NCBI GenBank assembly: GCA_903882765.1
Contig: CAIRYE010000373.1
Coordinates: 1 to 8,022 of the forward strand
DNA: 8,022 nucleotides
Reading direction: 5' to 3'
DNA from: an uncultured Anaerolineae bacterium
GTDB taxonomy: Bacteria > Chloroflexota > Anaerolineae > Anaerolineales > Villigracilaceae
The position numbers were made by a program, and so were the translations under genes. The notes beneath the pieces are model-generated. The model was not told the origin of the DNA and did not search any database. It was given only the letters and a program-made list of their open reading frames with translations. Positions 1-7,184 of this stretch are shown in pieces (the first letter of the stretch is position 1; each line of letters opens with the position of its first letter).

Positions 1-321
1 GCGGGCACCCTCGAGGTTGGGGAATCATTTGAAGAAGCGACCTTGCGCGAGGTGAGAGAAGAAGTTGGAATGCAGGCAAACACCATCACCCGATTAGGCG
101 CGTATTTTTTAGCGCCTGGCTATTGCACTGAACTAATGGAATCGTACCTCGCCACAGACCTTGTTGCCAACCCATTAGCGCCTGATGATGATGAGTATCT
201 TTCGGTGGAAAAAATACCGGTAGGAGAGGCTTACCGATTAGCGGAAGCAGGCGAAATTAGGGATGGAAAAACGTTGGCGGCATTATTGTTGGCGAAAAAA
301 TTCTTAGTTCAGTACATGTAA
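1..321 (+). CDS. Nudix hydrolase, ADP-ribose pyrophosphatase type (3' part only)
   Basis: This is the C-terminal 106 residues of a protein whose start lies before the window; the reading frame is open from base 1 and ends with TAA. A complete Nudix box (G-x5-E-x7-RE-U-x-EE-x-G-U) spans visible residues 2-24, with G2, E8, R16, E17, E20, E21 and G23 all present. These residues form the Mg2+-binding catalytic loop that cleaves nucleoside diphosphates linked to another moiety. A proline at residue 39 in the motif APGYCTE, about 16 residues past the box, is typical of ADP-ribose pyrophosphatases (NudF-like), which split ADP-ribose into AMP and ribose 5-phosphate. A TTG at 43 is in frame but lies inside the Nudix box, so it is not the true start. 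The Nudix assignment is certain; the substrate is inferred. The next gene is nifJ, about 180 bp downstream on the same strand. Confidence 0.9.
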   Translation, partial: AGTLEVGESFEEATLREVREEVGMQANTITRLGAYFLAPGYCTELMESYLATDLVANPLAPDDDEYLSVEKIPVGEAYRLAEAGEIRDGKTLAALLLAKKFLVQYM

Positions 322-420
322 CACTATAAATATTACTAAAATTGTCCGAATTAGTGATATGATATTTACCAAAATATAAATTATTTTGATCGTTAATTTG
401 CCGAATATTAAGAGAAGTTA

Positions 421-429
421 TGGCATAAT
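421..429 (+). promoter_or_regulatory. Possible extended -10 promoter element for nifJ
   Basis: TGG-CATAAT matches an extended -10 (TGn followed by a hexamer matching TATAAT at five of six bases). The best -35-like hexamer, TTGCCG at 398-403, would leave a long 20-base spacer, so any promoter would lean on the extended -10. A start near 436 would give a leader of about 65 bases containing the inverted repeat at 452-467. The region is AT-rich, so chance matches are likely. Confidence 0.35.
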
Positions 430-451
430 TATAAGGAATTGCGTCTATTTT

Positions 452-467
452 CACATTCAAAAATGTG
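452..467. repeat. Perfect inverted repeat upstream of nifJ (candidate operator or leader hairpin)
   Basis: CACATT-CAAA-AATGTG is a perfect 6-bp inverted repeat around a 4-base centre, ending 33 bases before the nifJ start. It could be a binding site for a dimeric regulator or a small hairpin in the leader. It does not match the FNR (TTGAT-N4-ATCAA) or Rex (TTGTG-N8-CACAA) consensus as I know them. No second copy was noticed in the window. Confidence 0.4.
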
Positions 468-500
468 TTCAGAATATTTTTTTCTTGCTAAGGAGTCTGA

Positions 501-3500
501 ATGACTAAACGACCGATCATCACTATTGACGGTAATGAAGCAGCCGCGTCTGTTGCTTACCGTGTGAGCGAAGTCATCGCTATTTACCCAATTACTCCAT
601 CATCAACGATGGGTGAGTTATCCGATGAATGGGCCTCAAAAACAAAAACGAACATCTGGGGAACCACCCCCCACGTAATTGAAATGGAATCTGAGGGTGG
701 GGCTGCTGGCGCTGTTCACGGCGCGTTACAAACAGGTGCGTTATCAACAACCTTTACCGCAAGCCAGGGTTTGTTGTTGATGATCCCAAATATGTACAAG
801 ATCGCCGGCGAATTGACCAGTACTGTTTTCCACATTGCCGCCCGAGCAATTGCGGCGCAAGGTCTCTCAATTTATGGTGACCACCAGGATGTAATGGCAG
901 CTCGCCAAACCGGTTGGGCTATGCTTTCCTCGGCTTCAGTTCAAGAAGCTCAAGATCTGGCTGCCATCGCCCACACATCTACACTAAAAGCACGCATTCC
1001 TTTCTTGCATTTCTTTGATGGTTTTAGAACCTCGCATGAAGTTGCCAAGATCGAACAACTGACCGATGATGATCTTCGCCACCTCGTGAATATGGATCTG
1101 GTACAGGCACATCGCTCACGCGGCCTTTCCCCCGATCATCCCTTCATCCGCGGTACTGCCCAGAACCCGGATGTTTATTTCCAGGGCCGCGAAACTGTCA
1201 ATCCGTTCTATGCCGCTGTTCCGAGCATCGTTCAGGCTGAGATGGATAAGTTCGCCAAGCTCACGGGCCGTGCTTACAAGTTGTTTGAATATATTGGGCA
1301 CCCTGAACCCGAACGTGTCGCGATCATTCTCGGCTCCGGCGGAGAATCAGTTGAAGCAGCAGTCGATTATTTGGTCGCTCAAGGCGAGAAGGTGGGCGTG
1401 GTTAAAGTTCGCTTATATCGCCCATTTGATGCCAGCTCGTTTGTTGGCTCCTTGCCAAAATCGGTCAAATCCATCGCAGTATTGGATAGGACCAAGGAAC
1501 CTGGCGCTGGCGGCGAACCTCTTTACCTCGATGTGATCAACGCTTTGTACGAAAACAAACGCACCGAGATCAATGTTATCGGCGGTCGTTATGGTTTATC
1601 TTCAAAAGAATTCACCCCCGCAATGGCAAAAGCCGTTTTGGATGAACTGAAAAAAGAACAACCTAAAAATCATTTCACCGTTGGTATTATCGACGATGTT
1701 TCTTTCACCAGTCTCGATGTTGATCCAACTTTCAGTGTGGAATATCCCGAAACCGTTCGATGCGTTTTCATCGGTTTAGGTTCTGATGGTACCGTAGGCG
1801 CCAACAAGAACTCGATCAAGATCATTGGTGAAGGTACTGAGAACAACGCTCAGGGTTTCTTCTACTATGATTCTAAGAAGGCTGGCACGCTTACCCAATC
1901 ACATCTGCGATTTGGTACGAAACCACTCAAAGCTCCTTACCTCATTTCTCCCAACACAGCTAATTTTGTGGCCTGCCACCAGTTCAGCTTCTTGGAAAGA
2001 TTTGATGTTGTTAAATATGCTATGCCTGGCGGAACTTTCCTTCTCAACAGTACTTTTAACGAAACTGAAGTTTGGGAAAACCTTCCTATTGAAGTACAAA
2101 AAGCCATTATTGACAAAAAACTCAAGTTCTACAACATCAATGCTTATGATGTAGCTGAACTTTCGGGTATGGGTTCCCGCGTGAATACCATCATGCAGAC
2201 CTGTTTCTTCGCGATATCCGGCGTATTACCCCGTGAACAGGCTATTTCTGAGATCAAGAAAGCGATCCAGAAAACCTACGGAAAACGCGGTGACGCTGTG
2301 GTTCGCAAGAATTATGAAGCGGTTGACCAAACCCTCGCCCACCTAAAAGAGATCAAGGTGCCGGCCGTAGCGGATGGAAAAATTTCCATGCGCGCGCGTG
2401 TGCCAGTGGAAGCTCCTGATTTCGTGAAAAGAACTCTTGGTCCGATCATTGTTCTTGAAGGCGAAGAAGTCCCCGTCTCCGCTATGCCGGTTGATGGAAC
2501 CTTCCCCAGTGGTACCACTCGTTGGGAAAAACGCAATCTAGCACTCGAGATCCCTGTTTGGGAACCTGATCTTTGTATTCAATGCGGTAAGTGCGTGTTC
2601 GTTTGTCCTCACGCCGTCATTCGCCACAAGGTGTATGATAAGGCTGCGTTGGCAACCGCACCCGCTACCTACAAGTCGATGGACTCCAAATTCAAGGAAT
2701 TCCCCGGCATGGCTTATACCATTCAGGTTGCTCCAGAAGATTGTACAGGTTGTACCTTGTGCGTTGAGGCCTGCCCAGTGAAAGATAAGGCTGATCCTAC
2801 TCGTAAAGCCATTAATATGGTTAACCAAGCCCCTCTCCGCGAAGAAGAAGTAAAGAATTGGGATTTCTTCTACGAACTTCCTGAGGTCGATCGTACCGCC
2901 TTTAGCCCAACAACCATTAAAAATTCACAGTTACTCCAACCATTGTTTGAATTCTCTGGCGCTTGCGCCGGCTGTGGTGAAACCCCCTACATCAAGTTGG
3001 TTTCCCAGCTCTTTGGTGACCGCGCCGTGATCGCGAATGCAACCGGTTGTTCCTCCATTTATGGTGGCAACCTACCCACCACTCCATGGGCTACCAACAA
3101 GGAAGGCCGCGGGCCAGCTTGGTCCAACTCCTTGTTTGAAGATAACGCTGAGTTTGGTTTAGGCATGCGTTTGACCATTGACCAGCAGACTGAATACGCT
3201 CGCCACTTGGTAATGCAACTTGCAGGTGAACTGGGTGACCTTGCCAATGAATTACTCAACGCAGATCAATCTACTGAAACCGGCATTTCAGAACAACGCA
3301 AACGCGTTCTGGTTCTCAAGGAAAAATTAGCTTCCAAGACCGATGCCAAATCAAAAGATATGCTTAGCTTAGCTGATAGCTTGGTCAAGAAATCTGTTTG
3401 GATCATTGGTGGTGACGGCTGGGCTTATGATATTGGTTTTGGCGGTCTCGACCATGTGCTTGCTTCGGGCAAGAATGTGAATGTGTTGGTTGTTGATACC

Positions 3501-4061
3501 GAAGTGTATTCCAATACAGGTGGTCAGGCTTCCAAATCCACCCCACGCGCTGCTGTGGCAAAATTTGCTATGAGCGGTAAGGGGATCGGCAAGAAAGACC
3601 TTGGTCTGATCGCGATGTCTTACGGCTCGGTATATGTGGCTCGTGTGGCTATGGGCTCAAGCGACGCTCAGACCTTGAAAGCGATCCTTGAAGCGGAAGC
3701 TTACGATGGCCCCTCGATCGTGATCGCCTACTCGCATTGTATCGCCCACGGTATCGATATGGCCAAGGGCTTGGAACAGCAAAAGTTGGCGGTTCAGTCT
3801 GGTTATTGGCCGCTCTATCGCTACAATCCTGATTCTGCCGCGAAGGGTATCAACCCTCTTGCGATCGACTCAAAGGATCCATCCATTCCGTTGGAACAAT
3901 TTGTGTACAACGAAACCCGCTACCGTATGCTTATTCAAAGCGACGAAGCAAGAGCCGAAATGTTGCTTAAGGAAGCTCAGAACGATGTTTCGAAGAAATG
4001 GCAGTTCTACCAACAAATGGCAGCCATGCATTTTGACGGAGCTGAAAAAACTGAAGGTTAA
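501..4061 (+). CDS. nifJ: Pyruvate:ferredoxin (flavodoxin) oxidoreductase, single-chain
   Basis: The cytoplasmic enzyme oxidises pyruvate with CoA to acetyl-CoA and CO2 and passes electrons to ferredoxin or flavodoxin; it can be reversible. At 1186 residues it has the full length of one-chain PFORs (about 1170-1230). The N-terminal domain has YPITPSSTMGE (29-39) and the conserved glutamate E65. Domain II starts near 270 and the gamma-like domain near 415 (GLGSDGTVGANKNS, about 425-438). The EKR motif is at 676-678. The ferredoxin domain binds two 4Fe-4S clusters through C692, C695, C698, C702 and C748, C751, C754, C758. The thiamine diphosphate domain carries the third-cluster cysteines C822, C825, C850 and C1080, plus GDG (971-973) and N1005. 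All key residues are present. The ATG start is set by AAGGAG five bases upstream. It is a stand-alone transcription unit ended by the hairpin at 4082. Such enzymes are oxygen-sensitive, so an anaerobic lifestyle is inferred. Confidence 0.98.
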   Translation: MTKRPIITIDGNEAAASVAYRVSEVIAIYPITPSSTMGELSDEWASKTKTNIWGTTPHVIEMESEGGAAGAVHGALQTGALSTTFTASQGLLLMIPNMYKIAGELTSTVFHIAARAIAAQGLSIYGDHQDVMAARQTGWAMLSSASVQEAQDLAAIAHTSTLKARIPFLHFFDGFRTSHEVAKIEQLTDDDLRHLVNMDLVQAHRSRGLSPDHPFIRGTAQNPDVYFQGRETVNPFYAAVPSIVQAEMDKFAKLTGRAYKLFEYIGHPEPERVAIILGSGGESVEAAVDYLVAQGEKVGVVKVRLYRPFDASSFVGSLPKSVKSIAVLDRTKEPGAGGEPLYLDVINALYENKRTEINVIGGRYGLSSKEFTPAMAKAVLDELKKEQPKNHFTVGIIDDVSFTSLDVDPTFSVEYPETVRCVFIGLGSDGTVGANKNSIKIIGEGTENNAQGFFYYDSKKAGTLTQSHLRFGTKPLKAPYLISPNTANFVACHQFSFLERFDVVKYAMPGGTFLLNSTFNETEVWENLPIEVQKAIIDKKLKFYNINAYDVAELSGMGSRVNTIMQTCFFAISGVLPREQAISEIKKAIQKTYGKRGDAVVRKNYEAVDQTLAHLKEIKVPAVADGKISMRARVPVEAPDFVKRTLGPIIVLEGEEVPVSAMPVDGTFPSGTTRWEKRNLALEIPVWEPDLCIQCGKCVFVCPHAVIRHKVYDKAALATAPATYKSMDSKFKEFPGMAYTIQVAPEDCTGCTLCVEACPVKDKADPTRKAINMVNQAPLREEEVKNWDFFYELPEVDRTAFSPTTIKNSQLLQPLFEFSGACAGCGETPYIKLVSQLFGDRAVIANATGCSSIYGGNLPTTPWATNKEGRGPAWSNSLFEDNAEFGLGMRLTIDQQTEYARHLVMQLAGELGDLANELLNADQSTETGISEQRKRVLVLKEKLASKTDAKSKDMLSLADSLVKKSVWIIGGDGWAYDIGFGGLDHVLASGKNVNVLVVDTEVYSNTGGQASKSTPRAAVAKFAMSGKGIGKKDLGLIAMSYGSVYVARVAMGSSDAQTLKAILEAEAYDGPSIVIAYSHCIAHGIDMAKGLEQQKLAVQSGYWPLYRYNPDSAAKGINPLAIDSKDPSIPLEQFVYNETRYRMLIQSDEARAEMLLKEAQNDVSKKWQFYQQMAAMHFDGAEKTEG

Positions 4062-4081
4062 TATCCTTTTTTGAAACACAT

Positions 4082-4118
4082 AAAAAGGGACCCGCATTCA
4101 TATGCGGGTCCCTTTTTT
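4082..4118. terminator. Strong bidirectional rho-independent terminator between nifJ and the convergent darA-like genes
   Basis: An 11-bp perfect GC-rich stem (GGGACCCGCAT paired with ATGCGGGTCCC, 4087-4097 with 4102-4112) closes a 4-base loop. It is flanked by five A on the left and six T on the right, which extend the pairing. Read on the plus strand it ends nifJ 20 bases after the stop codon. Read on the minus strand the A run becomes a T run, so it also ends the convergent minus-strand genes 24 bases after their last stop. Confidence 0.95.
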
Positions 4119-4141
4119 CATTTAAACGAAAGGCCAGAAAA

Positions 4142-4405
4142 TCAGATCTGTTCGAAGTGATTTACAGGCATGACGAAAACAGTTACCCCTTTTCGACCGT
4201 TAGCATCTGCCGCGGTATTTTCTTTAAGGACATTGATAAAACTTTCTACTTGGGTATCTTCAACGCCGCTGAGAAGGGTGGTATTTCCTTTTTTAAAGAG
4301 CCCGCCGGTTGTGGCAACTCGTGTAAAACGGTACGCGCTAACGGTAAGGGCTTGACTCACATTTTCTACATCATCATCTTTAATAATCGCGAAGATCATT
4401 TTCAT
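4142..4405 (-). CDS. Short PII-like cyclic-di-AMP receptor family protein (DarA/PstA/YaaQ, DUF970)
   Basis: This 87-residue protein has the PII-like fold signature of the cyclic-di-AMP receptor family. It has a ferredoxin-like N-terminal strand (MKMIFAII), the glycine-rich nucleotide-binding stretch FTRVATTGGLFKKGNTTLLSG (27-47), and a closing strand VTVFVMPVNHF (74-84). Family members are trimers that bind c-di-AMP between subunits and are thought to relay it to unknown partners. Canonical members are about 109 residues. This one lacks roughly 15 residues of the large loop between the two halves, keeping only a short polar linker (about 61-72). The ATG is preceded by GAGGAG, eight bases upstream, which lies inside the last codons of the upstream paralog; only 2 bp separate the genes, so translation is probably coupled. 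Family membership is clear. Whether this short form still binds c-di-AMP cannot be told from sequence. Confidence 0.85.
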   Translation of the reverse strand: MKMIFAIIKDDDVENVSQALTVSAYRFTRVATTGGLFKKGNTTLLSGVEDTQVESFINVLKENTAADANGRKGVTVFVMPVNHFEQI

Positions 4406-4407
4406 TG

Positions 4408-4752
4408 CTAAAACTCCTCATACTTATCGACTGGTAATGTAAAGACTGTAGCGCCACCAACGGTTACTGGGATAGGTGTAGGCATTGGCATCGGCGACCC
4501 TTCTAAGGGAATGGCGAGGTATTCAACCCTTTGGTGGCAAGAGTTTTGTAGGGCAAGAACTACTTCTTCCCGAATTTGTTCATTTATGCCAATAAAGAGA
4601 GTCGAGTTTCTGCGGCCCAAAAAACCACCCGCGCTGGCTAATCGAGTAATTGGGACGCCAATTTTACCGAGAGCTTTAATGGTGAGGTCAACATCTTGTT
4701 CCTGGATGACCGCTGTCATAATTTGGTCAATCTTGCCAATTAATTTGTTCAT
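4408..4752 (-). CDS. darA: PII-like cyclic-di-AMP receptor family protein, full-length form (DarA/PstA)
   Basis: This 114-residue protein is the canonical-length partner of the short paralog that follows it. The core begins near residue 12 (MTAVIQEQDVD), preceded by an unusual 11-residue extension. The ligand-binding stretch ITRLASAGGFLGRRNSTLFIG (35-55) and the C-terminal VGGATVFTLPVDKY (98-111) match the family well. Between them is the long loop, proline-rich here (alternating prolines at 87-95). The role known for the family is binding the second messenger c-di-AMP, which links to osmotic and cell-wall control in other bacteria; the downstream partner is not known. The first ATG was chosen because GGAG sits six bases before it (4759-4762), while the internal ATG at residue 12 has no good site. 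The gene lies 92 bp after the inositol monophosphatase gene, so it may have its own promoter or be the tail of the operon. Confidence 0.88.
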   Translation of the reverse strand: MNKLIGKIDQIMTAVIQEQDVDLTIKALGKIGVPITRLASAGGFLGRRNSTLFIGINEQIREEVVLALQNSCHQRVEYLAIPLEGSPMPMPTPIPVTVGGATVFTLPVDKYEEF

Positions 4753-4844
4753 TCAGAACTCCAACTTTGTGTTGATGATGAGTCTAGTATTTAAATAATA
4801 ACCCAAAACACCTAAATGGTGCCCAACATATTTGATAGGTGATA
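4753..4844 (-). other. Gap between the IMPase gene and the darA-like pair, with competing small hairpins
   Basis: This is the only sizeable gap in the minus-strand gene set. Read on the minus strand, GGTG (4812-4809) can pair with CACC (4821-4818) around a 5-base loop and is then followed by TTTT. Alternatively, TAGGTG (4814-4809) can pair with CACCTA (4841-4836). Neither stem is strong. A -10-like TATTAT lies at 4800-4795, about 42 bases before the darA ATG, but no fitting -35 was seen. The gap may hold a weak promoter or a leaky internal terminator. Confidence 0.3.
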
Positions 4845-5627
4845 TTAGGAGTTGCTCAAGGCATCAAAGATCTGGGCATGCAATGTTTCGTTGGCGGCGA
4901 TGATCGAAACGGGGGTATCCACGTAATTTTTCGCGCCGATGATGTTGGTTACCTTCGCGCCTGCTTCTTCAGCGATCAAGCCAGCCGCGGCTACATCCCA
5001 GGCTTTCACAGATAATTCCCAATAACCATCCAGACGGCCAGCCGCGATGTAACACAAGTCCAGAGCCGCTGAGCCAAGCCGACGCACACCCTGAGAGAGC
5101 TTGCCAAGTTTCTCGTAATTATCAAAGTTGTTTGATTTGGTGTGCCAGGCATCGTAGGGGAACCCGGTTACCAGTAGGCTTTGTTTTAATTTTTCTGATT
5201 GTTTTACTTTCAGAATTTTTTGATTCAAGGAGGCACCCGAACCGCGCTCGGCGCTAAACATCTCGTTGCGCATTGGGTCGAAAACCGCGGCGAGTTGTAC
5301 TTCGCCTTTGTGAGAGTAGGCAATGGAAACACAAAAGAAGGGGACACCGTGGGCATAATTGACCGTTCCATCGAGCGGGTCAATGATCCACAAGTGGTCA
5401 GAGATCCCACCGCTTTCGCCGGATTCTTCAGCTAAAAATTTGTGCTCGGTGAAATTTTGGTTGATCTCATTGATAATAAAATTTTCAGATTCGTGATCTA
5501 CCTGGGTTACCAGATCGATCTCACCTTTATATTTTATAACGAGGTCTTGCTCGTAATTGTCGTACAAGATCTTACCAGCCCTTCGGGCTAGGTCTTCTAC
5601 AAATTGTAAAGTTGGTTTGTTTGTCAC
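4845..5627 (-). CDS. Inositol monophosphatase family protein (SuhB-like)
   Basis: This 260-residue cytoplasmic phosphatase belongs to the Li+-sensitive, Mg2+-dependent inositol monophosphatase family. All family metal-site motifs are visible: the DLVTQVD segment (38-44), AEES with E68, the main motif WIIDPLDGT (80-88) giving D83, D86 and T88, and WDVAAAG (210-216) giving D211. The length is normal for the family (about 250-270). Members act on myo-inositol 1-phosphate but also on other sugar or nucleotide phosphates (fructose 1,6-bisphosphate, histidinol phosphate, PAP), and the substrate cannot be decided here. The start is GTG, overlapping the response regulator stop by four bases (GTGA), with a weak AGG seven bases upstream. 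This points to coupled translation. No signal peptide or membrane segment is evident. Confidence 0.93.
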   Translation of the reverse strand: MTNKPTLQFVEDLARRAGKILYDNYEQDLVIKYKGEIDLVTQVDHESENFIINEINQNFTEHKFLAEESGESGGISDHLWIIDPLDGTVNYAHGVPFFCVSIAYSHKGEVQLAAVFDPMRNEMFSAERGSGASLNQKILKVKQSEKLKQSLLVTGFPYDAWHTKSNNFDNYEKLGKLSQGVRRLGSAALDLCYIAAGRLDGYWELSVKAWDVAAAGLIAEEAGAKVTNIIGAKNYVDTPVSIIAANETLHAQIFDALSNS

Positions 5628-6259
5628 AATTTTTCCTGATCGTTGATTTGATTTAGCAAGGTATTGATCTCGGCTAACTCATGAATGATATTCTCGCGAT
5701 CAAAGACCGCGTTGGTGAGCATATTTTGGTAGGTGTTTTTTTGGTTTTCAGAGATGGTAGGGATCAACATATTGATCCGTGATATATGGGCGTTTTTTTG
5801 AGCGAGCTTATTCTCCAATCGTTCCTTGTACTTAAGATAGAACTCTTTTGGATCCATTGGTTTTGCGGTGGCATCCACTTTTTCCAAGAGGATCTCGCGA
5901 ATAGTATCCACAAACGCGTCTGTATCGATAGGCTTGGTAACAAATTTTGTAGCGCCTAAACTCATCGCGAAATCTTTATCTTCGGGAGTGACATAAGTGG
6001 CGGTTAACAAGACGACGGGGATATTTGAAAAGTCTTTACCAGAGGTACGGATGCGTTGCAGCAAAGAGTAACCGTCCAACCTTGGCATCATTATATCGGT
6101 AATGATGAGAGCGGGTTTTGTTTGTTCCATCTTTTCTAGGCCATCAATACCATCGATGGCTGTAATGGTCTCAAATCCTTTGAATTTTAAAGTGAGATCA
6201 AGCAGTTGAAGTAGGTTGTCGACATCCTCAATGATCAGAATGGGGCCATTTTTTTCCAT
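5624..6259 (-). CDS. Response regulator: receiver domain with an unassigned helical C-terminus
   Basis: This 211-residue protein has a complete CheY-like receiver domain (about 6-125). The acidic pair E11 and D12, the phospho-acceptor D55 (IITDIMMPR), the switch threonine T86 (LLTA) and K109 (TKP) are all present, so phosphorylation by a histidine kinase is expected. Residues 137-211 are charged and predicted by eye to be helical (YLKYKERLENKLAQKNAH and LAEINTLLNQI stretches). They do not match a DNA-binding, GGDEF, EAL, HD-GYP or kinase output that I recognise. It may be a dimerisation or partner-binding module. No histidine kinase gene is in the window, so it is an orphan here. The ATG start is preceded by TAGGA that overlaps the arginase stop codon, with only 8 bp between the genes. 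Its stop overlaps the IMPase start, so it sits firmly inside the operon. Confidence 0.92.
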   Translation of the reverse strand: MEKNGPILIIEDVDNLLQLLDLTLKFKGFETITAIDGIDGLEKMEQTKPALIITDIMMPRLDGYSLLQRIRTSGKDFSNIPVVLLTATYVTPEDKDFAMSLGATKFVTKPIDTDAFVDTIREILLEKVDATAKPMDPKEFYLKYKERLENKLAQKNAHISRINMLIPTISENQKNTYQNMLTNAVFDRENIIHELAEINTLLNQINDQEKL

Positions 6260-6267
6260 AGTATGTC

Positions 6268-7167
6268 CTAAGGTTCCCAGATCCGTTTGCCTAGAGTTGA
6301 TACGATCAATTCAACTACCAGAATTCCCGTTTGGTTTTGGGTATCAATGATCGGGTTGACTTCAACAAAATCCATGCCGATTACCATTCCTGTTTCGGCC
6401 AGCATTTCGCAGGCAAGGTGAGCCTCGCGATAGGTTAGCCCGCCTGGAACAGGGGTACCTACGCCTGGGGCGTGATGTGGGTCGAGGGAGTCGACGTCGA
6501 AGGAAAGATAAATACCATCTACATCCTTAGAAACGATCTTGATGGCTTGCTCCATTACATAATACATACCAAGGCGGTCGATCTGTTCCATTCCGAAAAC
6601 GGTAACCCCAGAATCTCGCAGGTTCTTCTTTTCGCCGATGTCTAGGTCGCGCGCGCCAATGACGACTACTTTTGACGGATCGAGAACCGGGATTGCTTCA
6701 TCCCATAACTGGGTGAGTCGTTTATCGCCGATGCCGCACAGGGCAGCCAAGGGCATTCCGTGAATGTTCCCGGAGGGGGTGGTTTCAGCGGAATTAAAAT
6801 CAGCATGGGCGTCGATCCAGATAACGCCAATTTTTTTATGTTTTGCCGCGCCACGAATGGAACCCAAAGCAATGCTATGGTCGCCCCCTAAAACCAAAGG
6901 CAGGTGCCCTTGTTGGACGGAGGTAGCCACCGCGCCGGCGGTTCGTCGTGCCATCGGGACGATGCAATCGATGTATTTAAGGTTAGGTTCACTGATGGTG
7001 CACATTTCAGCGATAGGGACCTCGATGTTGCCTGTGTCGTGAAAGGCATGACCGTTATTGGTTAGTTCAGAATAAAGGTGGGCATACCGAATAGCGCTTG
7101 GCCCCATATCCACACCGCGACGGTCTGCGCCCATATCTAGAGGAACGCCGATAATATCAATTTGCAT
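6268..7167 (-). CDS. rocF: Arginase
   Basis: The enzyme hydrolyses L-arginine to ornithine and urea with a two-Mn2+ centre. The 299-residue form starting at this ATG begins MQIDIIGVPLDMGADRRG, the usual arginase opening, and includes GVDMGPSAIRYA. All metal ligands are present: H97 (GGDHS), D119, H121, D123, D224 and D226. DFNSAETTPSGNIHG (123-137) gives N125, S132 and H136, which align with the substrate-binding N130, S137 and catalytic H141 of human arginase, and E270 corresponds to its E277. These favour arginase over agmatinase or formimidoylglutamase. The frame is open up to a TTG and an ATG at 7188 and 7185, but GGAG five bases before the ATG at 7167 and the family alignment favour the shorter form. 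It lies 17 bp after the HD gene and 8 bp before the response regulator gene. No ornithine-using or urease gene is nearby. Confidence 0.95.
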   Translation of the reverse strand: MQIDIIGVPLDMGADRRGVDMGPSAIRYAHLYSELTNNGHAFHDTGNIEVPIAEMCTISEPNLKYIDCIVPMARRTAGAVATSVQQGHLPLVLGGDHSIALGSIRGAAKHKKIGVIWIDAHADFNSAETTPSGNIHGMPLAALCGIGDKRLTQLWDEAIPVLDPSKVVVIGARDLDIGEKKNLRDSGVTVFGMEQIDRLGMYYVMEQAIKIVSKDVDGIYLSFDVDSLDPHHAPGVGTPVPGGLTYREAHLACEMLAETGMVIGMDFVEVNPIIDTQNQTGILVVELIVSTLGKRIWEP

Positions 7168-7172
7168 ATTTT

Positions 7173-7176
7173 CTCC
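7173..7176 (-). promoter_or_regulatory. Ribosome binding site that decides the arginase start
   Basis: GGAG lies five bases before the ATG at 7167. The two upstream in-frame starts (TTG at 7188, ATG at 7185) have no Shine-Dalgarno sequence at a working distance. The ATG at 7185 does overlap the HD gene stop as TGATG, so re-initiation there remains possible and would add six residues. Confidence 0.7.
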
Positions 7177-7184
7177 AGTTTTCA

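Larger units (their letters stand above)
322..500. other. AT-rich intergenic region upstream of nifJ
   Basis: The 179 bp between the Nudix gene and nifJ hold no convincing gene. A short open frame on the minus strand overlaps the Nudix coding end and has no recognisable product. No clear hairpin terminator follows the Nudix gene. The region holds two short inverted repeats: AAATTA-N10-TAATTT at 378-399 and CACATT-CAAA-AATGTG at 452-467. It also has a possible extended -10 at 421-429 and a good ribosome binding site (AAGGAG, 490-495) five bases before the nifJ ATG. The region probably carries the nifJ promoter and its control sites. Confidence 0.6.

Noticed and set aside
257..460. Minus-strand open frame of 67 codons overlapping the Nudix end and the intergenic region
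   Set aside because: It overlaps Nudix coding sequence, is Asn/Ile/Tyr-rich as expected from AT-rich noncoding DNA, and matches nothing known.
1171..1536. Long open frame inside nifJ in another plus-strand frame (about 121 codons)
   Set aside because: It lies fully inside a confidently identified gene, has no recognisable domain or ribosome binding site, and its composition looks like an off-frame translation.
2538..2828. Minus-strand open frame of 96 codons opposite the nifJ ferredoxin domain
   Set aside because: It is antisense to a highly conserved region and the product has no recognisable motif, so it is a shadow of nifJ codon use.
4157..4411. Plus-strand open frames opposite the short darA-like gene
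   Set aside because: They are antisense to a clearly conserved protein, lie just after a strong terminator and have no homology I recognise.
4809..4821. CACC-TAAAT-GGTG hairpin as a true terminator for the IMPase operon
   Set aside because: The stem is only 4 bp and the T run on the minus strand is only four long, too weak to call as a terminator.
6764..7042. Plus-strand open frame of 92 codons opposite arginase
   Set aside because: The arginase reading is unambiguous with all active-site residues; the antisense frame has no supporting motif.
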